A DNA stretch of 64,000 bases from an uncultured Rikenellaceae bacterium (GTDB taxonomy: Bacteria > Bacteroidota > Bacteroidia > Bacteroidales > Rikenellaceae): the NCBI GenBank assembly GCA_944321925.1, contig CALUND010000011.1, positions 1 through 64,000 on the forward strand. The letters run 5' to 3'. This document shows, piece after piece, positions 8,502 through 17,227 of this stretch. Under the pieces are notes generated by a model. That model searched no databases, was not told the DNA's origin, and saw nothing but the letters and a program-made list of their open reading frames with translations. A program made the position numbers and the translations under genes. Within the stretch, counting starts at the first letter, position 1; each line of letters begins with the position of its first letter.

Positions 8502-9430
8502 ATTCGATCGATGATTTTCAGGATTTGTTCCACCCTGCTGCGTTCGTTGTGGGAGAGGGTGTCGAGCAGAATGCCGCAGACGAAAAGCAGCATGGCGGCG
8601 ATGCCGAGACCGCTCGCCAGCACAGCGGATGGTACTTTGTAAACGTAACGAAATTCGATGTATTCCCATACGACCGGAGCCCCGATCGCCATGGCTGCAG
8701 CCAATACGAGCAGCGCCAGCAGGGAGAAGAACGCCAGCGGTTTGTAGTGACGGTACATGTTGAGTATGCAGAGTATGACCTTGACGCCGTCCGAGAAGGT
8801 GTTGAGCTTCGAGAAGCTGCCTTCGGGACGCTCCGTGAAGTCGATCGGGATCTCCACGATGCGCAGCCGGTAACGAAGTGCGAAAAGAGTCATTTCGGTT
8901 TCGAGCTGGAAGCCCGAGCTGAGTACCGGAAATGCCCGGACGAATCTGCGCGAGAAGACGCGGTAGCCGGTCATGATGTCGTGCAACTGCACTTTGAAGA
9001 AGCGGTTCACCGCATTTCGGACGAGGTTGTTTCCCAATCCATGGAAACTGCGGCTGTTCTCCTGGTAGTACGATCCGTTCGACAATCGGTCGCCAATCAC
9101 CATGTCGGCCTCGCCGCGAAGAACGGGTGCGATCAGCTCCCGCACGCTGGAAGCAGGATAGGTGTCGTCGCCGTCCACCATGACGTAGATGTCGGCCTCA
9201 ATGTCGCGGAACATGCTCCGGACCACATTGCCTTTGCCCTGGAGCGGCTCGCGACGGACCTGTGCTCCGGCCGCTTCGGCTTCGGCGACGGTATTGTCGG
9301 TCGAGTTGTTGTCGTAGACGTAGATGTCGGCTTCGGGCAGTTCGCGCCGAAAGTCGTCGACCACTTTGCGGATGGTGATGCCTTCGTTGTAGCACGGCAC
9401 GAGCAGGCAGATTTTAGGATTCGGATTCAT
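8498..9430 (-). CDS. GT2 family polyprenyl-phosphate glycosyltransferase
   Basis: 310 aa. The GT-A fold starts LLVPCYNEG, has DNNSTDNT for the nucleotide, the metal-binding DGDDTY, and a family-typical GYRVFSRRFVRAFP. Two C-terminal transmembrane helices (about residues 230-290) anchor it. Closest to DPM1/GtrB enzymes that load a sugar from a nucleotide donor onto undecaprenyl phosphate at the cytoplasmic face. It overlaps the GtrA gene by 17 nt and the GT-C gene by 4 nt, so the three form one transcript. Donor sugar cannot be told. Confidence 0.88.
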   Translation of the reverse strand: MNPNPKICLLVPCYNEGITIRKVVDDFRRELPEADIYVYDNNSTDNTVAEAEAAGAQVRREPLQGKGNVVRSMFRDIEADIYVMVDGDDTYPASSVRELIAPVLRGEADMVIGDRLSNGSYYQENSRSFHGLGNNLVRNAVNRFFKVQLHDIMTGYRVFSRRFVRAFPVLSSGFQLETEMTLFALRYRLRIVEIPIDFTERPEGSFSKLNTFSDGVKVILCILNMYRHYKPLAFFSLLALLVLAAAMAIGAPVVWEYIEFRYVYKVPSAVLASGLGIAAMLLFVCGILLDTLSHNERSRVEQILKIIDRI

Positions 9431-9845
9431 GACCGGTAGATTTTCGGGGCCTATTTTTCAGCGAGGAACGTACGAGGAAGAAATTGATCGGAACGACGAT
9501 GCAGAGTACCGGCACGGGGGCGAGGGCCTCCGGCATGCCGCACCAGACGAAGAGGTTGAGCAACGCCATGTGCAGCAGGTAGTTTACACCGTGGCTGGCA
9601 AGAAATTTCACCGCTTTGAAGGCCGAAAAGGTGGTGCGGAAGGTGAAGCGGACCGAGGCGATGAAATTGAATACGAGACTCACCCCGTAACCGATCGTAT
9701 AGGCGGCGTTGTAGGAGAGCGGAACGCCGAGCAGCAGGTAGTAGACTCCGTAGTGGACGATCGTAGCAGCGATGCCGATGATGACGAAACGGACACTTTC
9801 CCATCCGAACTGTTTTCCCCACTCCCAAAGACGGTGTAACTTCAT
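9414..9845 (-). CDS. GtrA family membrane protein
   Basis: 143 aa with four transmembrane helices and the family pattern FVIIGIAATIVHYGVYYLL near the start and YNAAYTIGYGVSLVFNFIAS. GtrA-like proteins are thought to flip undecaprenyl-phosphate sugars or support the partner transferases. The ATG at 9845 was chosen because it starts a typical short cytoplasmic segment and lies only 6 nt after a -7 element, which would give an almost leaderless mRNA. First gene of the three-gene glycan operon, divergent from htpG. Confidence 0.85.
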   Translation of the reverse strand: MKLHRLWEWGKQFGWESVRFVIIGIAATIVHYGVYYLLLGVPLSYNAAYTIGYGVSLVFNFIASVRFTFRTTFSAFKAVKFLASHGVNYLLHMALLNLFVWCGMPEALAPVPVLCIVVPINFFLVRSSLKNRPRKSTGHESES

Positions 9846-9851
9846 GATGAA

Positions 9852-9859
9852 CAAAGATA
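9852..9859 (-). promoter_or_regulatory. -7 element of the GtrA operon
   Basis: TATCTTTG on the minus strand. A TGTG (one mismatch to TTTG) sits about 20 nt upstream at 9880-9883. Only 6 nt separate the element from the ATG, implying a leaderless or nearly leaderless transcript. Confidence 0.55.
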
Positions 9860-9876
9860 GGTTTTTTACACCAAAT

Positions 9877-9969
9877 TGGCACAGCCTGTCACCCGTTTTT
9901 TGACAAAATGGCACGGTAAACCGAGTGGCACACGCTTTGATGATGGTATCGGTGCGGAAAATAACTTAA
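9877..9969 (+). promoter_or_regulatory. htpG control region with three TGGCAC copies
   Basis: TGGCAC occurs at 9877-9882, 9909-9914 and 9926-9931. A sigma-A-type reading is TTTG at 9936-9939, a 22-nt spacer and TAACTTAA at 9962-9969 (two mismatches). The third TGGCAC copy also fits a sigma-54 -24 box with TTGA in place of TTGC at the -12 position. The repeats could instead be binding sites of a stress regulator. Which reading is right is not clear. Confidence 0.35.
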
Positions 9970-9983
9970 AAAAACATAGAATT

Positions 9984-12047
9984 ATGCAAAACGGTAAAAT
10001 TGGAGTGACAACGGAAAACATCTTTCCGATCATCAAAAAGTTCCTCTATTCGGATTACGAGATTTTCCTTCGGGAGCTGGTCTCCAACGCCGTCGATGCC
10101 ACACAAAAGATGAAGGCGATCGCGGCCAAAGGGGAGTGGAAGGGCGACCTGGGGAGTCTGGATATTCGTGTTTCGGTCGACCCGGCTGCCAAAACGATCA
10201 CCGTATCCGATTCGGGTATCGGCATGACGGCTGAGGAGGTCGACAAATACATCAATCAGATCGCCTTCTCCTCGGCCGGTGAGTTCATGGAGAAATACAA
10301 GGACCAGGCGATCATCGGCCATTTCGGATTGGGGTTCTATTCGGCATTCATCGTGGCCAAAAAGGTGGAGGTGCGTACGCAATCCTACAGGCAGGAGGCG
10401 AAAACGGTGCTCTGGAGCTGCGAGGGTACGCCCGAATATACCATGACCGAGGAGGAGCAACATCGCGGACGCGGTACGGATGTCATTCTCTACCTCGACG
10501 ACGACCATGTCGAATTTGCCGAAGAGGGCCGTATCGGCGATCTGCTGAAGAAATATTGCCGCTTCCTGCCGGTTCCCATCGCTTTCGGAAAGGTCAAGGA
10601 GTGGAAGGACGGCAAATACGTCGACACCGACAAGGATAATATCATCAACGACACCGAGCCGCTCTGGACCCGTAAACCGACCGACATCACGGCCGAACAG
10701 TACAAGGAGTTCTACCATACGCTCTATCCGCTGGGCGAGGATCCGCTCTTCTACATCCATCTGAACATCGACTATCCGTTCCATCTGACCGGTATCCTCT
10801 ATTTCCCGAAGATATCGAGCAATTTCGAGATTCAGAAGAACAAGATCCAGCTCTACAGCAATCAGGTCTACGTGACCGATTCGGTGGAAGGGATCGTTCC
10901 CGAGTTCCTGACCTTGTTGCACGGGGTGATCGATTCACCGGATATCCCGCTCAACGTATCGCGCAGTTATCTGCAGGGCGATGCCAACGTACGGAAGATC
11001 TCGAGCTACATCACCCGCAAAGTGGCCGATCGTCTGCAGGAACTCTTCACCACCATGCGTACCGACTACGAAGGCAAATGGGACGATCTGAAGATTTTCA
11101 TCCAGTACGGCATCATCACCGACGAAAAATTCGCCGAAAAAGCGATGGATTTCATGCTGGTGAAGAATACGGAGGGCAAATACTTCACTTTCAAGGAGTA
11201 CGATGCACTGGTCAAGGAGCACCAGACCGACAAGAACGGAACGCTCGTCTACCTCTATACGGACGATCCCGACAAGAAACACAGTTTCGTGCAGGCTGCC
11301 CGGACGAAGGGCTACGATGTACTCGTGATGAACGGACAACTCGACAATCACTTCGTCAACTGGTTCGAACACAAGAATCAGACTACGCGTTTCGTGCGTG
11401 TCGATTCGGATATCGTTGAGAAATTGATCCCGAAGGAGTCCACGCAGGCCATGGCCCTCAGTACGGAAAATCAGGAGATTCTTCGTCCGGTCTTCGAGAG
11501 TCAACTCCCGAACGATCCGAAGATCCACTACAACCTCGAATTCGAGCCCATGGAGGCCGATGAACCGCCCGTGGTGATCATTCAGAACGAATACATGCGT
11601 CGTATGAAGGAGATGGCGCAGATGAGCGGAGGTGGCATGAGCAGTTTCTACGGCCAGATGCCCGACAACTTCACCATCGCTGTCAACGGCAACCATCCGC
11701 TGGTGATCGATGCCCTGGAAGAGGCGGAAAAGAGCTACGGAGAGAAGCTGAAATCGATCAACAAGAAGATCGGCGCAGCTCAGAAGGAGGCAGATGCCTT
11801 CAAGGAGCAGATCAAAGGAAAGGCCGAAGCCGACCTGACGCAGGAGCAGAAGAAGCAGCGTTCGGATCTCGACGGCAAAGTCGAGCAGCTCAAGAGCGAA
11901 AGAAATGCCCGCTTGCGGGAGATCGGTTCGAAAAACGAGATCGTGCACCAGTTGGTCGATCTGGCATTGCTTTCCAACGGCATGTTGAAAGGGGAGAATC
12001 TGACCAGTTTTATCCGGCGCAGCGTGGAGCTGATCGGAAAGAAATAG
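9984..12047 (+). CDS. htpG: molecular chaperone HtpG (Hsp90)
   Basis: 687 aa, longer than the E. coli protein (624) as is usual in Bacteroidales. The GHKL ATPase domain shows ELVSNAVDAT (catalytic Glu and Mg-binding Asn), DSGIGM and GHFGLGFYSAFI (lid and glycine loop). Middle domain follows, with the conserved Arg in LNVSRSYLQGD. The C-terminal dimerisation domain includes an inserted charged coiled segment (about 610-650). Cytosolic dimeric ATP-dependent chaperone. Start at MQNGKIGV, the ATG at 9984; the longer upstream frame has no support. Followed by a strong terminator. Confidence 0.97.
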   Translation: MQNGKIGVTTENIFPIIKKFLYSDYEIFLRELVSNAVDATQKMKAIAAKGEWKGDLGSLDIRVSVDPAAKTITVSDSGIGMTAEEVDKYINQIAFSSAGEFMEKYKDQAIIGHFGLGFYSAFIVAKKVEVRTQSYRQEAKTVLWSCEGTPEYTMTEEEQHRGRGTDVILYLDDDHVEFAEEGRIGDLLKKYCRFLPVPIAFGKVKEWKDGKYVDTDKDNIINDTEPLWTRKPTDITAEQYKEFYHTLYPLGEDPLFYIHLNIDYPFHLTGILYFPKISSNFEIQKNKIQLYSNQVYVTDSVEGIVPEFLTLLHGVIDSPDIPLNVSRSYLQGDANVRKISSYITRKVADRLQELFTTMRTDYEGKWDDLKIFIQYGIITDEKFAEKAMDFMLVKNTEGKYFTFKEYDALVKEHQTDKNGTLVYLYTDDPDKKHSFVQAARTKGYDVLVMNGQLDNHFVNWFEHKNQTTRFVRVDSDIVEKLIPKESTQAMALSTENQEILRPVFESQLPNDPKIHYNLEFEPMEADEPPVVIIQNEYMRRMKEMAQMSGGGMSSFYGQMPDNFTIAVNGNHPLVIDALEEAEKSYGEKLKSINKKIGAAQKEADAFKEQIKGKAEADLTQEQKKQRSDLDGKVEQLKSERNARLREIGSKNEIVHQLVDLALLSNGMLKGENLTSFIRRSVELIGKK

Positions 12048-12080
12048 TGCGCAACGCCTCTCTGCAGGGAGAAGAGCGCT

Positions 12081-12137
12081 AAAGGAGACGACCCGACGGT
12101 TGGGCAGAAGAGCCGATCGCGGGTCGTTTCCTTTTTT
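12081..12137 (+). terminator. terminator after htpG
   Basis: Twelve-base stem (12084-12095 with 12120-12131, one G-T pair), a 24-nt loop, then six T. Confidence 0.75.
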
Positions 12138-12360
12138 GCGTGAAATTGCTGTTTCTCGGATAAAAAAACGATCGGGATTTATTTGGTATGCCAGGGTCCA
12201 GGGTTGCAATATCGAGACCTGCGGATCTTTGGGAGTCCTTTCCGTTATGCTACGCTCCGTTGTGCGTCGGATGGAGAAGGAGAATGGAAAACAAGAGGAG
12301 AGGACTCATCGAATCCTCTCCTCTGAAAATGCAGATGAAAAATAGGGTGTAAAGAATGGA
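12138..12360. other. intergenic region between htpG and the BACON-type lipoprotein gene
   Basis: Contains only the convergent gene's hairpin terminator. The plus-strand open frame crossing it includes the terminator stems and does not look coding. Confidence 0.5.
12294..12324 (-). terminator. terminator of the BACON-type lipoprotein gene
   Basis: Perfect 11-bp stem AGAGGAGAGGA/TCCTCTCCTCT with a 9-nt loop, followed on the minus strand by TGTTTTCC. It sits about 40 nt after the stop codon of the gene. Confidence 0.6.
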
Positions 12361-14898
12361 CTATTCCTCCCAAACGCCCAATTTATCAAGAGCCTCGAAA
12401 TCGATATCCGGAGCGGGATTACCCGTTGTCGGACGGTTCACGGCTGTGCCGTAACGGATGGTCTCGTTGAAATAGCCGATGTTTTTGAGGAAGAAATTAC
12501 CTTCGTCATCCACACCGCCATACCAGTCTTTACGCAGGCCGTCGGAGCCTGTTCCGTCTGCTGTTACCTTTGCCTGGGTAATTTCATGCCATACGCCATC
12601 CGTGGTGCGCATCCATTGGTTGGTGAATGTCACCTGACGAGGCAACCACCCTTGCTCCGGACGGAAGTTCTCGGAGAATGAGTAGGCTCCCTTATAGTAA
12701 GTTGTCTCGTTCGGGCGACGAATCTCGGCCAGCAACTCCCAGCCACGCTCTTCGCTCCAGAAATAACCGGTGTAGAGCGACGATCCGGGATGATTCGGAT
12801 CGGGGCGAATCTGTACGAGGGTGGCATATTTGGTCCCGGCTTTCCAATTGTAATATTTGAAGGTCTGCCATCCCGATCCTTCGTGACCGAAACGGTTGGG
12901 GGTAACATCGCTGCCGTGACGAACTACTTCGCCGAGCTGTCCGGCCTCCGTATTGGTGTCCCAAACCGAGAAGAGGACTACGCGACCCGATGCATTGGGT
13001 TGGATACCCATGTATCCGCCCGAGAATCCGGTCGTCATGAAATAGGCGCCGTCGATGTCTTCTCCCTCGGGAACGATGATTTCGTTATAGAAATACTCCG
13101 TATTGCCCGAAGGTTGCGTCCATGCAAGGTGGCACGACGGTCCACGACGGATCCAGTGGGGAGCCGATGCCGCGGTTTGGGCCTCGGTGACGTAGGTCAG
13201 ATTTGCATTTTTGATCGACGCGTAGCCGACAGCCTCACCACCCACATTGAATGCCGCGATATAGGGGTAATAATTGCCGGATGCAGAGACTCCCTTGATG
13301 TTGACACGGACGTAGCCCGGCTCTTCGATGTAGAATCGGCCGACAGGATAGACTCGGTCTTGCACGCCTTCCACCTTGACATCATAAGAAACGTCGCCGA
13401 TGGAGACATTGACCACGCCGAACGAGGCATCGGCCATCGAAGCGGTAATACCGAAATTCAACTCGCCCGTCAATTCGGTGCGGAAATAGAAGGAGAGTTG
13501 GGCTCCGTAAGCGTCGTAACTCTTTCTCCAGGCAGTTTTGCTCTGCATCTTGCCCGCTTCCATATCGGATGCGCCTCCATTACCGATGATCGAACTGTGG
13601 CACGATGGAGTCGTGATGGAGGTGGGATCGATCGGTGTGACATAGGTGTTGCATTGGAACGGAATCTCCAGGGTCAGGTCGGAGGCTTGCAATCCGGTGT
13701 TTTGAGTCACCGGTATGGTGGCGAGAGTGATGGTTTCATCCTCTGCCGCCAGGATCAGAATATTGCCTGAACGGCTCTCTTCTCCTTCGTTTGCAGTGAC
13801 ATCCCACACGCCGGGTTCGTTTTCAACAGGGGTGATCCAATCGACATCCGATGAGTAGGCCAGATCCATCTGGGGATCGATCGAAACAGCGAGTTCTATT
13901 TGTTGAGCCTCTTCGCTGAGCGGATTAATCGACGCGGGAGTCGTAGTGAGCTGATAGCCTCGTTGTATGACGTTGATCTGCCAGCTCGCTTGCTCGTTGT
14001 CTGTCGTACAGTTGATCGTGACAGTTGCCGTGCGGCTCTCGCCAGAGAGGTTTACCGACGGCGTCATGGTGAAATCACCGGAACCGATGCGGGAGTAGAT
14101 GTCGGAGAAGGTGAGGAAGGGTTCGGTCCCTTCGGGGTAGTCGTACGTTACATCCCACTGAGAACTCGACGAGGGCGTTGTTACCTGCAGCGTATAGGTT
14201 TTCCCAAGCAAAAGAATCTCCATCTCCGAAGGGGATGCGCTGAGGTCGAATCCTTCGCAGCTGACCCCGAGTTCTCCCGAAGACGTTCCCTTTGCTTGCG
14301 ATACGATAACCGTTGCCTGACTACCGGAATTTGTCGTCAGGGTGATGGTTGCTTCCCGTTGCTCTGCGGTCTGGTTTTTCGCTACCGATACTTTCACACT
14401 CACAGGTTCGTCGCCCCCCTCTCCACTTTCAGGAGAGAATTCTACCCACTCCTCTTCGCACGAAGCGGTCCACGCTTCCGAGGCTTGCACCTTAAAATAG
14501 GCAGATCCGCCCGCCGTTCCATATTTCATGGTGTCGACGGAGGCCGAAATGGCTGCGGTCTTCTGAATGACAGTGAGGAATACAGTCTCTGTCTGTGATT
14601 TGATTGTGACGAGCGCCGACCGGGAAGATGCATCGTCATTCTGTGCCACAGAGACGCCAAGCGAAGCATTGCCGGCGCCGCTCCCTTCGGAAAGGGTGCA
14701 CCAGTCGCGGTTGCTCACGGCAGTCCACTGTCCGGCTGTCGTAATCGTTACATACTGCGTTTCGTTGGTGGCAGAAAAGGTCAGTGTCGTTGGGGTGACG
14801 ACAAGCTCCTTTTCATCCGTGCCGCTATCCTTCTTACAGGAAGAGAAGCTAACGGCCGCCATCATGAAAAAGGTGATGAATAAAAGATAGCGTTTCAT
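12361..14898 (-). CDS. surface lipoprotein with BACON-type repeats and a DUF3472-like C-terminus
   Basis: 845 aa. Lipobox SFSSC puts the lipidated Cys at about residue 20, followed by KKDSGTDEKE, an acidic run that can act as a surface export signal in Bacteroidota. About four Ig-like BACON-type repeats follow (roughly 30-115, 118-200, 210-310, 315-400), each with a W-x-x-x motif such as WTAVSNRDWC and VTIxxxxQ-type ends. BACON domains are thought to bind mucin or carbohydrate, or to act as spacers. The C-terminal ~420 residues resemble DUF5077 plus DUF3472 proteins (SCHLAWTQPSG, ending DIDFEALDKLGVWEE), a family seen next to glycan-degrading genes. No catalytic residues can be assigned. Monocistronic with its own promoter and terminator. 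Confidence 0.75.
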   Translation of the reverse strand: MKRYLLFITFFMMAAVSFSSCKKDSGTDEKELVVTPTTLTFSATNETQYVTITTAGQWTAVSNRDWCTLSEGSGAGNASLGVSVAQNDDASSRSALVTIKSQTETVFLTVIQKTAAISASVDTMKYGTAGGSAYFKVQASEAWTASCEEEWVEFSPESGEGGDEPVSVKVSVAKNQTAEQREATITLTTNSGSQATVIVSQAKGTSSGELGVSCEGFDLSASPSEMEILLLGKTYTLQVTTPSSSSQWDVTYDYPEGTEPFLTFSDIYSRIGSGDFTMTPSVNLSGESRTATVTINCTTDNEQASWQINVIQRGYQLTTTPASINPLSEEAQQIELAVSIDPQMDLAYSSDVDWITPVENEPGVWDVTANEGEESRSGNILILAAEDETITLATIPVTQNTGLQASDLTLEIPFQCNTYVTPIDPTSITTPSCHSSIIGNGGASDMEAGKMQSKTAWRKSYDAYGAQLSFYFRTELTGELNFGITASMADASFGVVNVSIGDVSYDVKVEGVQDRVYPVGRFYIEEPGYVRVNIKGVSASGNYYPYIAAFNVGGEAVGYASIKNANLTYVTEAQTAASAPHWIRRGPSCHLAWTQPSGNTEYFYNEIIVPEGEDIDGAYFMTTGFSGGYMGIQPNASGRVVLFSVWDTNTEAGQLGEVVRHGSDVTPNRFGHEGSGWQTFKYYNWKAGTKYATLVQIRPDPNHPGSSLYTGYFWSEERGWELLAEIRRPNETTYYKGAYSFSENFRPEQGWLPRQVTFTNQWMRTTDGVWHEITQAKVTADGTGSDGLRKDWYGGVDDEGNFFLKNIGYFNETIRYGTAVNRPTTGNPAPDIDFEALDKLGVWEE

Positions 14899-14949
14899 AA
14901 AAACAAGTAGAGTGATTAATAAAGTTGTGTATTGCGGAATAAAATTTCA

Positions 14950-14957
14950 CAAATATA
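14950..14957 (-). promoter_or_regulatory. -7 element of the BACON-type lipoprotein gene
   Basis: TATATTTG on the minus strand, about 50 nt before the ATG, in an AT-rich region. No clear -33 TTTG at the right distance. Confidence 0.45.
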
Positions 14958-15068
14958 TATAAAAATCCTAAGAATAGACACGTCCGTTTCCTGTTTGAAT
15001 TGTTTTTTATTCATTTTATAAACGGTTATTCTTCGATAAATCGTACTTTTTAATTCCCGTTCGGGAAA

Positions 15069-15100
15069 TTTGGCCGTTTGTGTTAACTTTTGTAGCTTTG
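15069..15100 (+). promoter_or_regulatory. promoter of the CoA-transferase gene
   Basis: TTTG at 15069-15072, a 20-nt spacer and TAGCTTTG at 15093-15100; the ATG is 58 nt downstream. Confidence 0.7.
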
Positions 15101-15158
15101 CCCGGCATTTTACCGAATAGAATTACTAATATTTAATACGATCACAACCTTGTCATCC

Positions 15159-16475
15159 ATGAGCAAAATCCATTTTGTGACGCCTGCCGAGGCCGTTAAG
15201 GTCATTAAGAGCGGCGACCACGTCCATTTGAGCAGCGTGGCGAGTGCTCCGCAGTGCCTGATTAAGGCGATGTGCGAACGGGGAGCCAATGGCGAACTGA
15301 AAAATGTACATGTGCATCACCTCCACACAGAGGGCCCGGCTCCTTATGCTGCACCTGAATTCGAAGGCGTTTTCCAGCTCGACTCCTTCTTTGTCGGTGG
15401 AAATGTCCGTAAGGTGACCCAAAGCGGCTATGCCGACTACATTCCGATTTTCCTCAGCGAAACCCAGAAACTCTATCGGGCAGGATACCTCCCGTGCGAC
15501 GTGGCGATGATCCAGGTATGTCCGCCCGATGACCACGGCTATGTCTCGCTCGGTACGTCCGTCGACGCGACCCGTGCCGCTGTCGAGAAGGCGAAAACCG
15601 TGATCGCCGTGATTAACAAATATGTTCCCCGTTCGTTCGGCGACGCGATGATTCACCTTTCGGAGATCGACCTCTTTGTAGAGGATGATCAGCCCCTGAT
15701 CGAAGCGAAGTTCGCTGAGCCAAATGAGATAGAGAAAGCCATAGGTCGCAATTGTGCCGCCTTGATCGAAGACGGAGCCTGCCTGCAGATGGGTATCGGA
15801 GCCATTCCGAATGCCGTGTTGGCACAGCTCGGCAACCACAAAAATCTGGGTATCCAGACCGAAATGTTTGCCGACGGCGTGCTGCCGCTCGTGGAAAAAG
15901 GAGTTATCAATGGAGCCAACAAGGGGGTAGACAAAGGAAAGATCGTCTCCACCTTCCTGATGGGTTCCCAAAAGGTTTATGACTTCATCGACAACAACCC
16001 CGAAGTGCTGATGATGGATGTGGGTTACACAAACGATCCGTTCATCATCTCCCGCAACCCGAAGATGACGGCAATCAACTCTGCCCTTCAGGTCGACCTG
16101 ACGGGTCAGGTTTGTGCCGATTCGCTCGGTAAAACGTTCTATTCGGGCGTAGGCGGTCAGATCGACTTCGTATACGGAGCTTCGCGTGCTGTTGACGGTA
16201 AATCGATCATTGCGATGCCTTCGGTTACGAATAAAGGGATCAGCAAGATCGCTCCGGTTCTCAATGAAGGGGCCGGTGTGGTGACTACACGCGCTCACAT
16301 GCATTGGTTCGTAACGGAATACGGCGCTGTGGACCTCTACGGAAAGAGCTTGCAGGAACGTGCGCGGTTGTTGATCTCCGTGGCGCATCCCGATCATCGC
16401 GAAGCTCTCGACCGGGCTGCCTTCGAACGTTTCGGTTCGCATCACCACTACATCAAATCGCTTTGCGAAGAGTAA
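15159..16475 (+). CDS. acetyl-CoA hydrolase/CoA-transferase family protein
   Basis: 438 aa. Family I-type CoA-transferase related to 4-hydroxybutyrate and butyryl-CoA:acetate CoA-transferases. GIGAIPNAV at 212-220 and the catalytic segment QTEMFADG with Glu235 (forms the glutamyl-CoA intermediate) are present, as is the second glycine-rich loop YSGVGGQIDFVYG. The role would be CoA exchange between acetate and a short-chain acyl-CoA in fermentation, or acetyl-CoA hydrolysis; the exact acceptor cannot be read. The ATG at 15159 is preferred over TTG at 15150. Single-gene transcript with a strong terminator. Confidence 0.9.
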   Translation: MSKIHFVTPAEAVKVIKSGDHVHLSSVASAPQCLIKAMCERGANGELKNVHVHHLHTEGPAPYAAPEFEGVFQLDSFFVGGNVRKVTQSGYADYIPIFLSETQKLYRAGYLPCDVAMIQVCPPDDHGYVSLGTSVDATRAAVEKAKTVIAVINKYVPRSFGDAMIHLSEIDLFVEDDQPLIEAKFAEPNEIEKAIGRNCAALIEDGACLQMGIGAIPNAVLAQLGNHKNLGIQTEMFADGVLPLVEKGVINGANKGVDKGKIVSTFLMGSQKVYDFIDNNPEVLMMDVGYTNDPFIISRNPKMTAINSALQVDLTGQVCADSLGKTFYSGVGGQIDFVYGASRAVDGKSIIAMPSVTNKGISKIAPVLNEGAGVVTTRAHMHWFVTEYGAVDLYGKSLQERARLLISVAHPDHREALDRAAFERFGSHHHYIKSLCEE

Positions 16476-16502
16476 AACGCTGCGATTTCGTATAAATCAG
16501 CG

Positions 16503-16549
16503 AGAAAAGAGAACTATCAAAGTAGTGATTGAGTTCTCTTTTCTTTTTT
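16503..16549 (+). terminator. terminator after the CoA-transferase gene
   Basis: Perfect 13-bp stem (16503-16515 with 16532-16544) followed by a T run. Confidence 0.85.
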
Positions 16550-16650
16550 AATAGTTTGATTATTAGATGTATGTGAAGATCGTGTCAGACAAATGGGGAA
16601 AATCCCTGAAGATTCGATGAAAAACCGACCGTTTGCATGAAAAAATTTCA

Positions 16651-16658
16651 TACATTTG
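16651..16658 (+). promoter_or_regulatory. -7 element upstream of the VTC operon
   Basis: TACATTTG. The nearest upstream TTTG (16632-16635) is only 15 nt away, shorter than usual. Confidence 0.45.
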
Positions 16659-16715
16659 TCATTAACGTGGATTTAATCCGAACCGAATACCAACCTAAAA
16701 CAATTTGATACAAGA

Positions 16716-17198
16716 ATGAAACTTAAAACGGTTTTACTCGTTTTCTCCCTCTTTTTCGGCGCAACTGCTATGGCTCAGCTCAGTCCGGAAACAATAGCCA
16801 AACGCGAGAAGCGTAAAAATCTTACGGTAAAAGAGTGGAATACCGACGCCCGCTCCAAAACCCGTTGGATGGATCACTTGACTGTCTATGATGATCAGGG
16901 CCGCAAAATCGAAGAGATAGAGTACGCGACTTACGGACAGAGAGAACGGGTCACCATCGAATACAACGAGTCTGGCAAGGTCGAAAAAGAGGTGGTCTAC
17001 GATGATCGTAACAAACCTTATCGTATTCGTAAATACGAGTACAACGAGGATGGGACAAAAAAGAAACAGTATAACTATCTTCCGAACGGGAAATTGTATT
17101 CGGTGAAGGTTTTCGAATACATCTTCTCGGATCAGGAGAAGCCTGCGGCCCAACAATCGCAATCCAGCGAATCTACTCCCCAGAAAACTCAAGAATAG
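16716..17198 (+). CDS. secreted protein with YD-like beta-hairpin repeats
   Basis: 160 aa with a Sec signal peptide ending ATAMAQ. The mature part has short repeats of the form YDDQGRKIEEIEY, YNESGKVEKEVVY, YNEDGTKKKQYNY and LPNGKLYS, i.e. strand-turn-strand units like those in MORN/YwqK or YD-repeat proteins. The tail is Gln/Ser-rich and probably disordered. Likely periplasmic or surface located; function unknown. It lies 29 nt before the VTC gene on the same strand, so may be the first gene of that operon. Confidence 0.6.
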   Translation: MKLKTVLLVFSLFFGATAMAQLSPETIAKREKRKNLTVKEWNTDARSKTRWMDHLTVYDDQGRKIEEIEYATYGQRERVTIEYNESGKVEKEVVYDDRNKPYRIRKYEYNEDGTKKKQYNYLPNGKLYSVKVFEYIFSDQEKPAAQQSQSSESTPQKTQE

Positions 17199-17227
17199 AT
17201 TAAATTTAGAGTGGGAGGGGGAAAGTT

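Noticed and set aside
16716..17198. Fragment of an Rhs protein
   Set aside because: It has its own signal peptide and a complete small ORF; the YD-like repeats are only superficially Rhs-like.
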